A DNA stretch of 64,000 bases from Prochilodus magdalenae. Taxonomy: Eukaryota > Chordata > Actinopteri > Characiformes > Prochilodontidae. Positions within the stretch are counted from its first letter, which is position 1, and each line of letters opens with the position of its first letter. The stretch spans positions 255,001-319,000 of the forward strand of contig JAMWET010000736.1 of the NCBI GenBank assembly GCA_024036415.1. The letters run 5' to 3'. Below the pieces are notes generated by a model. That model made no database searches, had not been told where the DNA came from, and saw only the letters and a list, made by a program, of their open reading frames with translations. This document shows, piece after piece, positions 13,673-26,810 of the stretch. A program made the translations under genes and the position numbers.

Positions 13673-13974
13673 TACAATAGCAGTATAAATATTATCAACT
13701 ATCGTTATGACATTAACAGTGGTTACAGTGCTTAACTAATGGTGAATAAGCATAAAACAATTATTAACTATGTTAACTTATGCATTACTTTGTATTAGTT
13801 AGCCAACTATAATGTGAAGTTAACGTGCTTTAGTTAATAATGCTTTAACTCCCGTGCAGCTTACTCAGTCACTGGATGTTAGCCCTGGCATGTTAGGAAC
13901 ATTTTGTCTGCGACCAAATTGGTTTTGTGTTTTTGAGACATCACATGCAGACTTTGTTCAGAAGCGTATGTTAA

Positions 13975-14169
<195 letters not shown>

Positions 14170-14289
14170 TGATGCATCTTTTCCATTTCCAGTTCAGCTT
14201 GGCTAGTCTTTTATGGAAGCTTGAATACACCTTAGATAGTCAACTGATGTGTTTTGTTAATTATCTAAATATAAAGAAATAGCACATTT

Positions 14290-14790
14290 TCTACACCCGC
14301 CACTTCATAGGGAGCACCTCCACTGTCAGTTTTATCAGCTCCACTTACCATATGGGTGCACTCTGTAGTTTTTCAGTTACAAGCTGTAGTCTGTCTGTTT
14401 CTCTACACTTTACGTTGTTAATCCCACGTTGATTCTGTTCATCAATGGTCAGGACCGCCACAGAGCAGTTATTATATGAGTGGTGGATCATTCTCAGCAC
14501 TGCAGTGACACTGACATGGTGGTGGTGTGTTAGTGTGTGTGGTGCTGGTGTGAGTGGATCAGACACAGGGCTGACCCCAGTGTCACTGCTGGACTGGGAA
14601 GAGTCCACCAACCCAAACTATCCAGCATCCTGTGACCACTGATAAAGGATTAGAGGATAACCAACATCAACTATGCAGCAACAGATGAGCTAGCGTGTCT
14701 AACTTTACATCCACATAGTGGACCAGCATGATAGGAGTGTTTAATAGAGTGGACAGTGGGTGCACAATGAGAGGACACAGTGCAGGACAA
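14290..14790 (+). mobile_element. Fold-back MITE, right part missing
   Basis: Second copy of the family seen at 5031-5722. Shared stretches include atcagctccacttaccatat, tggatcattctcagcactgc and tgacatggtggtggtgtgtt. It then runs into the central section with agcaacagatgagctagc and gagtggacagtgggtgc. The complementary right half and right terminus are absent, so it no longer folds on itself. Confidence 0.7.
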
Positions 14791-17112
14791 AAAGGTTAAG
14801 GTTAAATATGTCTTAACCTGTTTCCTAAAATGATGTGCTGCTAATCTCCACTAGTGTATTGTTTGTTTATCTCCATTGTTAATTTTCTTAATCAAAAAGC
14901 TGCCTCTTACATTTCCCATTCACTTTTGGAACATCAAGCAGGCTAAAAAAAAACCACAATGTTCAATCAGTGCACCAAATAATACAAATACACATTCCTC
15001 CACCTAATGAACGGGTTTGAGCAGCAGGAAGCTTCTTTCAAGCCTGTTGCTCTTAAACAAACTTCCAACACTATGCTCTCTCATTCCGTCCTTCTTAATG
15101 CATCTCCTACTTCCTGTTCCTTCCCAGCGGCTTTTTCCAGAGCACGTCCTGTCTCTGTCTGCTTCAGGCTTTTGTTTTTGGCTCCTCTTGCCCACAAGCG
15201 CTCCTGCCTCACCATAATACTATAAAAAGGCACTGTAGGTGATGGCTGATTCACAGTGACAGGCAATCAGCAAAGGCCATTTGATTTGGCGGTAGAGTGG
15301 GCCACCTGCTCGCTCTGGTGCAGCGGCTGGTGCCTGGTCTCGCTCTGCAGAGGCTGACTCAGAGCTTTATTCTGGACCACAGAGCGCAGGCTGAGTCATG
15401 AGGTCACCTTGCTCCGTCTCCACGCTGCTCTGCATGCTCTCATCCTTCGTCAGCATCATCGCAGTCACGCTGGCCTGTAAATTATTGCTCCCCTCTCCCT
15501 CCATTTTTGGCTGCTTTGGGTTTGATTTGGTAGCAGCAGGTTGTGGGACACAATGCATGAGCGGAAAGACGAAATGTATTATGAGCGCTTGCTTTTAGCT
15601 GCTCTGATACGTCACTAGTCATTAGTGTTATTGATTTATTTACAGCTAGAGTTACTAATATTGGTTTGCAGTGCGTTCAGTTTGCGTCACATATATTTAT
15701 TGGAATTACATAGTAAATGTTACATTTCTACATTTAAATTTATTGTAGCTCATGTGACTCACAAGACACCATGCATCACAGTTTTCAATCTAATTCACTT
15801 AAAATATCTACTCACAAGCACATTTATCAACATGCTTCGTAGTAGTAGTGTAAAATTACAACACACATGAATTATTGATGATAACCGCAACTTCTAGGCA
15901 TTGATAGGTGAATATTCTGAATATTCAGAAGTCCACTGATTTGGCCAGTCAGTCATCAGGAAGAGGACATTATGGCCCATTAGAGATTTTGGCAAATGGC
16001 TGTGCTTGTTCTGCATGATTTCTTCATTTCACAGCATGGCACAGAATGCTTGCGTTCAATTTTACTGATTTAGCATGTGATCCAAGAGCTCAGGCTGAGA
16101 GCTGTGAACTGCACACCTGTGAAACCTGTGTGTGAATTCTATTATTATAGTTGGTGAATGCAGGGAGTGTGAATTATAGTTGCAAAAGAGCAAGTCACTT
16201 GAGGTTTATCGCTTTGGAAGTACAAAGGAGGTAAAAAGTAGCCAGAGTGATTAGGGAGCCACGGAGGACATGGACAGCGCCAGGAAAGTCTTTACAGATT
16301 TTATTTTCTTTGTTGGGGAGGCCAGAGGTCGAGAGCCAAGGAAAACAAGCACGCCTTTAGCTGCTCTGTTGCACGTTCTCCAGGACACATACACAAAAAG
16401 ACTTACGGTTTCTATCAGCCAGCTGTGGCCTACCTATTCTAGTTCTGCCTACACAACTGTTTTGTAGCTACTGTGGCAAAGTTGAGCAAGCCTTCCAGAG
16501 TGGCTAAATCTCATTCAATCTGAGAGGAAAATAAAACAGCCAATCTTTTTTTTTTTTTTTTTTGGCCAGAATGCTTATGTTTTGAGTGTATTAAAATGCA
16601 ACTATTTTTAATTTGTGTGCATGTGAAATGCCTAAATATCTACATTAAGCGTTTGATTAGTTTAAAGCTTAAACTGTTTTAAAGTGACATTTCCTAGTCA
16701 CACCTACTATATTTAGGAGCATTATGGCAAACACAACAACAACAAGAGTCTTAAAGAATTGATGTCATCGGCTGTGTTAATAATGTGTGTGTACATTCTG
16801 CTAATAATCCCATAACTGTGGATATTATTACATGTTTGTGTGCACTAGTGCAATCAGATAATGGGAAAACATGAACACGGGTTTACATGAACTGAATATT
16901 TGTTTAGTGGATAGAACATAAGCATAACAAAATTAAAAATTAAAAAAAAAAAAAATTAAATGAGCAAGTCACTTTGTCTGAAAAACAACGAGACAAACAT
17001 CCCACATAGATACATCATCTAGAAGATGATCCTGTATTGCTTGTTTTTCAATACCACAGTCTGTTTTTGAACATGCGCAGACTGAGAAATCTGAATGAAA
17101 TCAGAGTAAGGG

Positions 17113-17371
17113 TATACATACACATACATACATACATACACACACACATACACATAGATACATACACACACACATACACACACACATACATACACACATA
17201 CATACATACATACACACACACATACACATAGATACATACACACACACATACACACACACACACACACATACATACACACATACATACATACATACACACA
17301 CACATACACATAGATACATACACACACACACACACATACATACACACATACATACAAACATACACATACAC

Positions 17372-17461
<90 letters not shown>
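17113..17461. repeat. Compound ACAT/CA/TA microsatellite with higher-order repeats
   Basis: About 285 bases of mixed ACAT and CA units are followed by a pure TA run at 17399-17461. Within the first part the marker cacatagata recurs at 17151, 17225 and 17307, so blocks of about 74-82 bases have themselves been duplicated. Confidence 0.95.
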
Positions 17462-17464
<3 letters not shown>

Positions 17465-17842
17465 TTCTTGATTGGATTTCTTGATCATTTTCTGTTCTAA
17501 GAAATTGGACTATTTTAATAATCAGACAACTGCTGAAATCCGATTCTGATTATTAAGGACAGGCTGTTAGCAAAAGTGAGACGGTGAAAGAAATCCACAG
17601 CATATTCTTTATAATTAAAAATAAGCCTCAAAGTGTTTCTACAAGTTTAGTAGGAAACTCGTTTGTCCTCAAAGTATGAATGTTCTCTTTCAGTCAGCTT
17701 TAGTCTCAGTGGAGTTTACTAGAGAGTTAGTTTTATTTCCTGTTTATCTTTGTATATAATATTTATATTGTGTTTATTATATTTTTGTCTGCACATGTTA
17801 CTGCTCTGTTTTCTAAGTGTTGTTTTGTGCTCGCGAGTTTAG

Positions 17843-18040
<198 letters not shown>

Positions 18041-18837
18041 TAGTCTTCTCTCTCTTTTTTACTGTTTCTCTTTTTTTTCCCTCTCTCTTTCCCTTTTTAC
18101 CATAGTGCCAGCTGTGGTACTGTGCTGGTGAAACATTGTTGTGAGGATTTGTGAACTGCATTCAACCAGCAGAGTATTAGTGAGGTTAGGTACTGATGGA
18201 GGATGATTAGTTCTGCCTCACAAACGCCATTCCAGCTCATGTGCAAAAGCTTGGGGGGGACTGTATCACTCCCAAGAACCCGGTTTGGTGAAGCTTGGCA
18301 CTGGACATGGTGACCATAGACTCAGGCATGACTGATCTAGAGCATCTAATTCTAGGGACAGTGCTTTTCTGTGGCCATTACACAAGCTGTGTGTGCCCAG
18401 ATCAACACTAGTGTCAGCAGAGTTAGATCATTACAAGAGGTGTCGGATATTTCTGAAAATACAGTGTTAGGTAAGTGATATTTTCTTGCTCAGTCTGTAT
18501 TGAAGGAATTTGGTTGCTTGAGCCTGACTTAATGCACTCCATCTGCCTAATATTTAAACTGGAACAGCAGAGCATCTTTCACTTCCAGCGAGAAAACAGA
18601 CAGAGCAAGATCTAGCAGGCATGGGAAGTGTTTGGAAACAATCAGAGGCTTTTGATGAAATGCATATGGCCCATGTACTCATCATTTCTCATGGAGTCTG
18701 TAATCGGACTCGGTAATGATGGAAGGCAGCGGTGGAGCGTATGCTGCTTCTCAGTCATGCGGTGGTGTAGAGATTTCTTTCAGTGCTTCGTTCTTAAACA
18801 TGACGTGATAAAAGCCTTTACAGTGAAACAGCAGACT

Positions 18838-19550
18838 TCACATTTTCTCCATCTCTCTAATGCTCTCTCCCTGTTTTTGTTTTTCTTGCTTTCTCTGCCT
18901 TTCTTTTTTTTTTCTCCAGGTCTTTTTTCCTTGGTCTTCTTTCATTTTTCCTATTTACCTCTACTTCTTTTTTTTCTTTCTGTCGGGCATTCTTTTCCTT
19001 TTCCTTTCCGTCTCTGCCTCTTTCTATTCCTTGCTCCCCCAGTCATTCTTTTCTTCGTCCTCTCCATCTCTGTCTCTCTTTTACTCTCTCCTTGAGTGGC
19101 TTTTTCTTTTAATAACTGCCTCTCCAGCCCTCATTTCTTTCCTCTCTCCTTGCCTTTTTCATTTTCTCTGCCCTCTGTCTCCCTGTTCCATCTTTTGCTG
19201 CTTTCCTTTGCATCTCTCTTTCTCTTCTTCCCTCCCTCTCCTCTCTTTTTCCCATCTGCCTCTTGTCCTGTATATCTGTCGACCTCCCTTCGTCCCATTT
19301 GCTTACTCTTCCTTTTTACTTACCTCCCTCATTCCCATTTTCCTTCTGCCTCTGCTTCTGTATTTCCTTCTCCTTCCCTTCTGTCTTATTACCCTTTCCT
19401 CTCTCGTCATCTCTGCCACACTCCCTTTTTCCTGTCCTCTGTCTTTCTGCCTCAATGTTTCTTTCTTTGGTTTCAAACTCATTCTTTTTCTTTCTTTATT
19501 AATGATCTTTAGGTCTTTCCTTTAATCGTTTTTCTCTCCAAGTCTCTAAG
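18838..19550. repeat. Long degenerate polypyrimidine tract
   Basis: Roughly 700 bases in which C and T strongly predominate on the pard3 sense strand, without a regular period. Long Phe/Leu/Ser-rich open frames in all three + frames are a by-product of this composition. It looks like an old CT-rich simple repeat that has drifted. Confidence 0.8.
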
Positions 19551-19882
19551 AATTCCTTTAGTATGGCTGTTTCTCTTGCTGAATGTTTTTTCAGGCTGTG
19601 CCCTTGTCTTTGAAGGAGATAATAGGCAGAGAGAGAAAGAGCGAGAGATAGGCAGAGAGAGCGGTTGGATGCGTCATTACTCTCATCGCCACATTAACAT
19701 TCAGAAAGAGTCAACTTTGGCTTTTTAGCAAACCCAGTTCAGCATTAAAGCATCTCAATAATCCGTACGCTCACCTTCATAAAAATCAGATTAGCGAGAC
19801 GTCGCTCCGCAACTGACTGCAAACCAAGCACAGAGAGGGAGAGCGGGCTTATTGCATCTGTCATTTTCAAAGAGGTTTAAAG

Positions 19883-20213
19883 GGGGTGGCATTGGGAGGG
19901 TTTGGGTAAGTAGGGTGGACATTGGGTGGGTTTGGGTGAGGGATGTGGGCATTGGGTAGGTTCTGGTGAGGTGTCTGGTAATTGAGTGGGTTCCGGTGAG
20001 GAGAGTGGGCATTGGGTGGATTCAGGTGAGGAAGGTGGGCATCGGGTGGGTTTGTGTAAGGAACGTGGTAATTGAGTGGATTTGTGTGAGGAGGGCAAGC
20101 ATTGGGTGGGTTTGGGCAAGGACGGTGGACATGGGGAGGTTTCAGGTGAGGAGGGCTGGAATGGGTAGGTTTCTGGTGAGGAGGGTGGGCATTGGATGGG
20201 TGCGGGTGTGGAG
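19883..20213. repeat. 30-bp G-rich minisatellite, about 11 units
   Basis: Tandem units of 30 bases close to ggtgggcattgggtgggttt plus gggtgaggag, about eleven copies with several substitutions each. A related stray unit lies at 20247-20272. Thirty is divisible by three, so both strands stay open and give repetitive ten-residue peptides (Pro/His/Asn-rich on the minus strand). The many GGG runs could form G-quadruplexes on the + strand. Confidence 0.9.
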
Positions 20214-22860
20214 AGTGCAGCACATTTAACATTTATGTACTCTTACACGCATTGGGAGGGTTCGGTGAGGCGATGGCAGCCTCCACACTTTATGCTGAAG
20301 GCCAGCAATCCTGTAGGATGAATAATGTGTATTACAAACTGTTGGAATAACTTTGTAGCAACACAGTAGCATAAAATGACACAACAGCACTTTTGTTTTT
20401 TAAGCACCAATTTCATTTGCCCCCAAAATCAACATTTATTTGATCTAAGCAATCAGTTATTCAAGTCCTACTCAGAAAGAAGGAACAATGATCTAGTGCT
20501 CCTGGTCATTTCTCCGCCAGAGCCAGGCCAGATAAGCAGATCACTTGGCAATTAGTGCCTTTCTGACACAATGGGTCCACCTTCCCAAGAAATACAGCTG
20601 CTGAAGAAAGGTTGGCATTAAACAGCATCACTGGAGATATTATTTATTTCCTTCCTGCTGCTTTGTGCATTTGATTAGCCTTCTCCTGTGCCCGTGGGAG
20701 CGCTGCAGAGTCTTTGGGCAGATGCTCCTCAGCGGAGGCGGTGACTTATTGATAAGGGCGTCAGCTCTAACCTTTACTCACAGTGTTAGGCTGTCCACGG
20801 GGGAACAGCTGAAAAATGAGCTCTGACGCCCTCACCCAACCCCTAGCCATCCGGGAGAGAGAAGGGTGGGGGAAAGAGAGAGAACTGTGTGAAGCCTCAC
20901 TGATCTCCAAAGAGGCCAGGATCAATGGAGCGATGCCCTTGAAGAGGAGTGGAGAGTTAGTCTAAACTGAGGGGAGAATAAAGACCCTGTGGCACAAGGA
21001 CACAGCAGGGTTATGTGAGGTGACTAACGTTCAGGTCTCAGCTGAGCGATGAGTTACCAGGCTGGACTGATCCTGTGACCTCTTAATTATTATATTCTCT
21101 GCTATGGGACAAGGGAGGAAACCTGATAAGCGCTCAATCGTTGATAACAAGGTCTGGCTGTATGCGCCATATGATGCCTGTCAAAGGTCTGCAGACGCCA
21201 AGCTTTTAAAAATGTTTCCAGTGTTTCGGGTGTTGTGTATTTTTGTATTGGTATGCAGTAATCTAATCTAATAAATACGGAGCTATTTGGCTTTTGGGCT
21301 TCTGCTAATGATGGCTCAATCCATCAGTTACTTCATCAACCCATCAATTAATGGAACTGATTCATTTGCCTATTGGTTTTCTTTTCCCCAGTAAAGAGTT
21401 AAACTGCAGTTCCAGGTTAAAGGATACCAGTTGCACAGAGCTTTACACAACTTAAAACATGAACATAGAAGATTCTGACGTTGTGGTTTAATTTTCTGGT
21501 TTAAACTGCCTTCGCCATGGTGTTTCTGTGTTTCCTGTCATGCCGAAATTAGTTGCTGGGAAAAGTTGCTGTGAATCTTTATCGCTCCTCAGCCTAAAGG
21601 TTAGGAGCAGCTTCTTAATCAGGAAAGATGGTGTTTTCTTTTTTCCTCCCTTTTCTTTTCTATCTGCATTAAAAATGTGCTGGTGCAGCATTGGCGTGAC
21701 TATGTAAATTATTATAATTACAGTGTTGACATACTTAATCACAGCAGTCCTGATTTAAATATCGCCACTTTTCTTTCTTCCAAACTTTAAATAAAGTGCT
21801 CTATTAAAAAAAAAAAAAAATAATATAATAATAATAATAATATATTATTATATATAAATAAATATATATATTTATATAATAAAAGAAAATAAAAAGAAAA
21901 AAGCATTATTGTTAAATTTCCTTTTATTGTGATGCCGCTACTCAAACCTCTCAGGAGCTGAATTCACAAAAGCTTTGCTACGAAGGTTTATAAAGGTTCC
22001 AATACTAAAATGTTCATATGAATGTACCTGAATATATGAAACATATTTAAACAATAACATTTTTGTAGCTATTTCTTGAAAATTAGGTTAAGAAAAACTC
22101 ATAAAATCACATAAATATCATATACTATATTGTGAATCTGCTGTGAAGGTGTTAAAACCACATTTTTAGTTTTAGTATCTGGTTTAACAGTGGTTTTAAG
22201 ACTTGATATCATTACTGAGGCAACACCAACTTTGTAGACTGAGTAAGTAGGTAGGTGTTAAAACTATAGCAAGGATATTTTTAATTAAAAGTTGAGACTG
22301 AAGATTAATTCCGAGGAAGCTGAGTTGCCTACAAACCTTTGACAGGCATTGGTCCAAGTTTGGAAGCCCTGTCCTGATAAATCATCATAACTCAAAGCAG
22401 TATGTGCTACAGCCTTAGTGATCTTTGTGTATGTGATGGTATCTCTGAGAGTTGCTCATGTTTCAGCTGTAAAACTGCTGGACGAAGCCCCTACACGCAA
22501 CTCTTGTGTTTAGACATATAACATTTAAACCCGCACTTGTTTTTGTTGGCTTCGGCTTCAGGATCTTAATGTGGTTTGCTGCTTTCTCCTTTTATGGAGT
22601 GAACGCAGAGCTGCAGAGCTGTTGGAAGACCGATGTAAGACATGGACAGGGAGCTGGAGCAAACATAGTGATGATGGGAATGATGTAGCGAGAAGGAGAT
22701 AAAGCAGTGAGTTCTTGGCTGGAGGCTGATGATGACGCACAGGCAGAGACAGAACTGGGATAAAAATCTGAAGCTTTGAAAATCCCCGCTGATAGAAAAG
22801 TCCCAAAAACAAAACCAGCATAACTGCAGTGCAAGAAGGAAGGCATGGAGACAGACGTGC

Positions 22861-23225
22861 TTCACTTGATGAAATCTGCCTTCCCGCTTTGTCGCGACAC
22901 ACACTTCAAGGTCCGACACACACTCCGAGGCCGCGACTGCTCATCTTTGAATAATTCATGTCCACAGAGGCAATTACCCGACACGCTAATGCAGCCCCGG
23001 CAGGACAAGGGAGTGTGAGAGCATTAAAACAGCTCAGTACACACACAGACTCAAACACACGCACACAGTGCTGTTGTGTAAACAAAAAAGGCCGCCGCGG
23101 GCCACCTGACCGGCATTGGTCGTAATTTATCGCCGCGTTTTATCTCCCAATATGCACTGCTGCGAATGTGTCGGTGCTCCTGCGCCATTTGGTCTGGTGC
23201 TAAACTGAAGCGACGAGTACAGATT
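22861..23225. other. CpG-rich unique block before the giant CT array
   Basis: About two dozen CpG dinucleotides in 360 bases, including gccgccgcgg at 23091-23100 and cgccgcg at 23131-23137, in an intron otherwise poor in CpG. It contains caattacccg and cgtaatttatcgc, which resemble homeodomain-type sites. This is a candidate enhancer or internal CpG island. No open frame, exon signal or promoter element is convincing. Confidence 0.3.
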
Positions 23226-23226
23226 G

Positions 23227-23230
<4 letters not shown>

Positions 23231-23308
<78 letters not shown>

Positions 23309-23319
23309 CTCTTTCTTTT

Positions 23320-23360
<41 letters not shown>

Positions 23361-23446
23361 TTCTTTCTCTCTCTCTCTCTCATCTCTCTCGCTCTCTGTC
23401 TCTTCTCTCTCTCGCTCTCTGTCTCTCTTCTCTCTCTCTCTCTCTT

Positions 23447-23519
<73 letters not shown>

Positions 23520-23579
23520 TTCTTTCTCTCTCTCTCTCTCGCTCTCTGTCTCTCTTCTCTCTCGCTCTCTCTCTTTGTT

Positions 23580-23634
<55 letters not shown>

Positions 23635-23715
23635 TTTTTTTTCTTTCTCTCTCTGTCTCTCTCTGTCTCTTCTCTCTCTCGCTCTCTGTCTCTCTTCTCT
23701 CTCGCTCTCATTCTT

Positions 23716-23770
<55 letters not shown>

Positions 23771-23879
23771 CTCTTTTCTTTTTCTTTCTCTCTCTTTCTC
23801 TCTCGCTCTCTTTCTCTTTCTTTTTCTTTCTCTCTCTCTCTCTCTCTCTCTCATCTCTCTCATCTCTCTCGCTCTCTGT

Positions 23880-23966
<87 letters not shown>
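23231..23966. repeat. Giant CT array, about 735 bp
   Basis: Almost uninterrupted pyrimidine sequence: CT runs broken by TTTC units and by recurring blocks such as ctcgctctctgtctcttctc. The recurring interrupted blocks show that segments have been duplicated within the array. On the minus strand it reads as an Arg/Glu frame and on the plus strand as Leu/Ser frames. None is a gene. Confidence 0.97.
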
Positions 23967-25551
23967 CCTGCAAAATAAATAAGTCAATATCACGCCTCAA
24001 CAAGCACGCCGGACCGAAGAATAAGAAGGGAAAAAGAAGTGAGAAAATGAATTGGTCCTGGAGCAGGCTCTCTGAATGCTGATGTAAACTGACAACACCC
24101 AATTTTTCACCTGTTGAGTCGGCTAACCAGCAGCAACAAAGCATCACGTTTAGTGAAAGGTTGCTCCAGCTGTCCAAACCGCAGCCACTTGCCTATTGCT
24201 ATATTTAGTGCTGCTAATGAGACAAGGCTGCATGCCTGTATTATCTTATAAACTTTACAGAAGGAACCTGTGTCACACAGCAGCTCTCTTACTGCTCAGG
24301 TATTGTAGGGATCTTTCACCTGTACCTGCCCGGCCTCAGATCTGTCTAAGATTAGGTTCAAATGCTAACATAGTTAGAGCTACAATGCTGGTCTGCCTCA
24401 CGGTAGCACTGTAGCTAACTGGTTCATCAGTCGGTAACCAGATATTTTGCTTCATGCTAAGTGACTAGCTCCCAATAGCTGCCTATGCTGGCGACCCCAT
24501 TGAATACAAAGAGCTACTTTAGACCTTTCTTAAACTGTATGCTTAAACTATTCTTTAAGGCTGGTGTTTGCCACAAAGGTAAATCAAGTTCAGTGGAATT
24601 TGTGTTTTAAGCTGGCTAGCTTTGCAGGTTGGCAGGTAATTCTGAAACAATCTGACATTAAGATAACACAAATCTCCAGCCCCCCAGTGGCTAATGGAGT
24701 GCCATTGTTATATTTATACATTGTATTATAGCGAGAAACTGATTAACCTATGAAGGCGGTGGTTTTTTGGAGACCATGTTGGGAACCTCTGGCCTACAGA
24801 ACGTAAGCATTCATTGGTTGGTACTCTGTGTTGTTGCACATTAAGTTGCTAGCTAGAGTTGTTTGTGACTTTTTCCCTTTTTCCTATGGTGAAAATCCTC
24901 ATAGCTGTAAGTTACATTTCTTTGGATGGTGGGCCTGTTTGAATAGAAGTTTCATGGTAGGAAAAAATATTGCTCATTATCCCTTATGGAATATCCCTTT
25001 TTATTGTCAATGTGAAGTCATATCCACATTGAAAGTACGTACAGTTTATCCCTCTGTCAGGACAGAATGACTATTATGCTGATTTGTGTCTGTCAGTATT
25101 CAGAAATTTGCATTACTTGTTTTTTTTTTGCCTCTGTATTTTTAATGGCACATATTTTTTATATCTGAACTGCAGTTAATGTTTTCTCTTTATTGATGTT
25201 GGAATACATTTGTATGACTATTGCTCATTAATCCCAACTGTAAGTGCAACTTGTTGCTGCAGTCCTGATGCAAAGTGGCTTCCCGCACTAAAGAACAGAT
25301 GACAGATCGAATGGCTGCATCGCCTCAGTTTAGCACAGAGCAGTAATTAAACACTGCATTAAAGTCCTCTTTATGATCAGATCAGAATTGTCACAGATCC
25401 ATTAGAAGCAGGCGCTGCCAAGCAAAGAGAATCTTAATTGCGCAATTAATTTGAGCGTGCAGTCCTACTGACAGTTGGATTTATGGTTTCTGTCGAGGCC
25501 AACTTCAGACGAATGCGTGACGGTTTCTATTTTAATAACTGCTGTTCAGGC

Positions 25552-25700
25552 CGTTCTACTGGCTCAGGCGGTATGCGTCCTACCATTGAAATCAGTCCAG
25601 GGTTTGAATCCAATTTGTGGCATATGCAGTGAATCGTCGAGGATTCCTGGCGATGCGCATTCTCAATGCTAATGAAAGCGTTGTCATGTTCTTTTCTGTC
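25552..25700 (+). mobile_element. tRNA-derived SINE head, probable
   Basis: The sequence tggctcaggcgg near 25559 fits the RNA polymerase III A box, and gggtttgaatcc at 25600-25611 fits the B box, about 40 bases apart as in tRNA-derived promoters. No intact cloverleaf or 3' end follows, so it is a SINE head or tRNA relic rather than a working tRNA gene. The downstream body to perhaps 25870 is unassigned. Confidence 0.45.
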
Positions 25701-26280
25701 TCTATGCAACATACAAGTTGGTCTGCTATTATGTTAATCAGGTGGGAAGGCTTAGTGTTCTCCTTTGAGGATGGTGAAGTGCAGTCTCGCAGACCAGGTG
25801 TGATCTTATAACTGAGGGTACATGTCTGGGGAGAACTTCTTAAAATTTTGGCTCTGGATTGGATTAAAATCAATTCTGTGAAATATTTATGTCAGCTCTG
25901 TGACATGTTGAAATTCATAATGAACATTTATCATTTAATTTTTTTTTTGTTCCGCCAAATCACCATACCAACTCCAGTGGGATATCTCCGTTCTTGGCTG
26001 TAGCGTGGAATAATACTTAAGACTTTGGAAAATCTGGAATGATATTTAATGTGGTTCAGATGTGACACACACAATAATCCCACCCATGCGCTTTTTCCAC
26101 ATCAATGTTAAGCATGCTAAAAAACATTAGAAATAATCTCTCTCAAAAAAGTAAACAGAGTACCTTTTTATCAGATTGAAGATGTAGAATGAATCAGGCA
26201 TATTAGAAGAACAGCTATGCATTACTGCTAGATGACCTCATCTGAGCTGGAACAGAAGTGTACAGACAGACACTAAACAA

Positions 26281-26810
26281 GCAAGGCCTTTATGGGTGGA
26301 CAGTTTGCCACACTCTACTCTTACTCAAGAAGCACATCAGGAATCTACTTGGTTATCAAGAAGTGATTTAGATAACCCTGTGGGTACCTTTATGACATGA
26401 TGAGACAAAGCTGGAACTGTTTGGATCATTGGATGTGCAGCATGTCTGGCTCAAGAAAATGAAAAAGTGGAGGAAAAAAAAAAACATCCCCATTTTATGG
26501 AGTTGGGTAATTTTATCTCTGGGCATGTTTCAGGTTTTAGTGCTTCTGGAACTAGTAGTACTTATCAGCATGTGACTAACAGGTATCTGGTAATTCTGGA
26601 GAAAAATAGGATTCCCTCAGTGAGCATGCTGAAGCTTGGTTACCGTTAGTCTTTCCAGTAAAACAATCAAAGCTTGGTTCAGGAAATAATCATGGAATGA
26701 TGTCCTCAACCGCCCCTCTTATGTTCAAAAGCAATAAGAGCACAGAAGTCAAAGGGCATCAGTGAAGGCTTTGCACAAGAGCATTGGGAATGAGGTGCCA
26801 GGCACTGAGA
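26281..26810 (+). mobile_element. Tc1/mariner transposase relic
   Basis: The sequence at 26399-26425 translates to DETKLELFG, the motif around the second catalytic aspartate of Tc1-type DDE transposases. VWLKK follows shortly after. Further down, gctttgcacaagagcattgg (from about 26768) resembles the C-terminal end of the same family at nucleotide level. Stops and frameshifts interrupt the frame, and the terminal repeats were not identified. It is a dead fragment. Confidence 0.6.

Noticed and set aside
17019..17488. Cys/Val/Tyr/Met open frames on the minus strand
   Set aside because: They are translations of the ACAT/CA/TA microsatellite.
18628..19525. Long Phe/Leu/Ser-rich open frames up to 221 codons
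   Set aside because: All + frames are open because the stretch is mostly pyrimidine. The composition is that of a drifted simple repeat, not of a membrane protein.
19883..20213. CRISPR-like array with regular 30-bp units
   Set aside because: Repeats are directly adjacent with no unique spacers, and the host is a vertebrate. It is a minisatellite.
19867..20232. Repetitive proline-rich frame on the minus strand and Gly/Trp/Val-rich frame on the plus strand
   Set aside because: The 30-bp period is divisible by three, which keeps all frames periodic. Units diverge without regard to codon position.
22602..22634. Microexon for the NAEPSQ-like segment (aacgcagagctgcagag before gtaaga)
   Set aside because: The peptide NAEL and the gtaaga donor look tempting, but there is no AG directly before it. 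The nearest AG (gag|tga) puts a stop in the required frame.
23051..23993. Long Arg/Glu open frame (minus) and Leu/Ser open frames (plus)
   Set aside because: They are direct translations of the CT array. They have no start context, no domain and no splice support.
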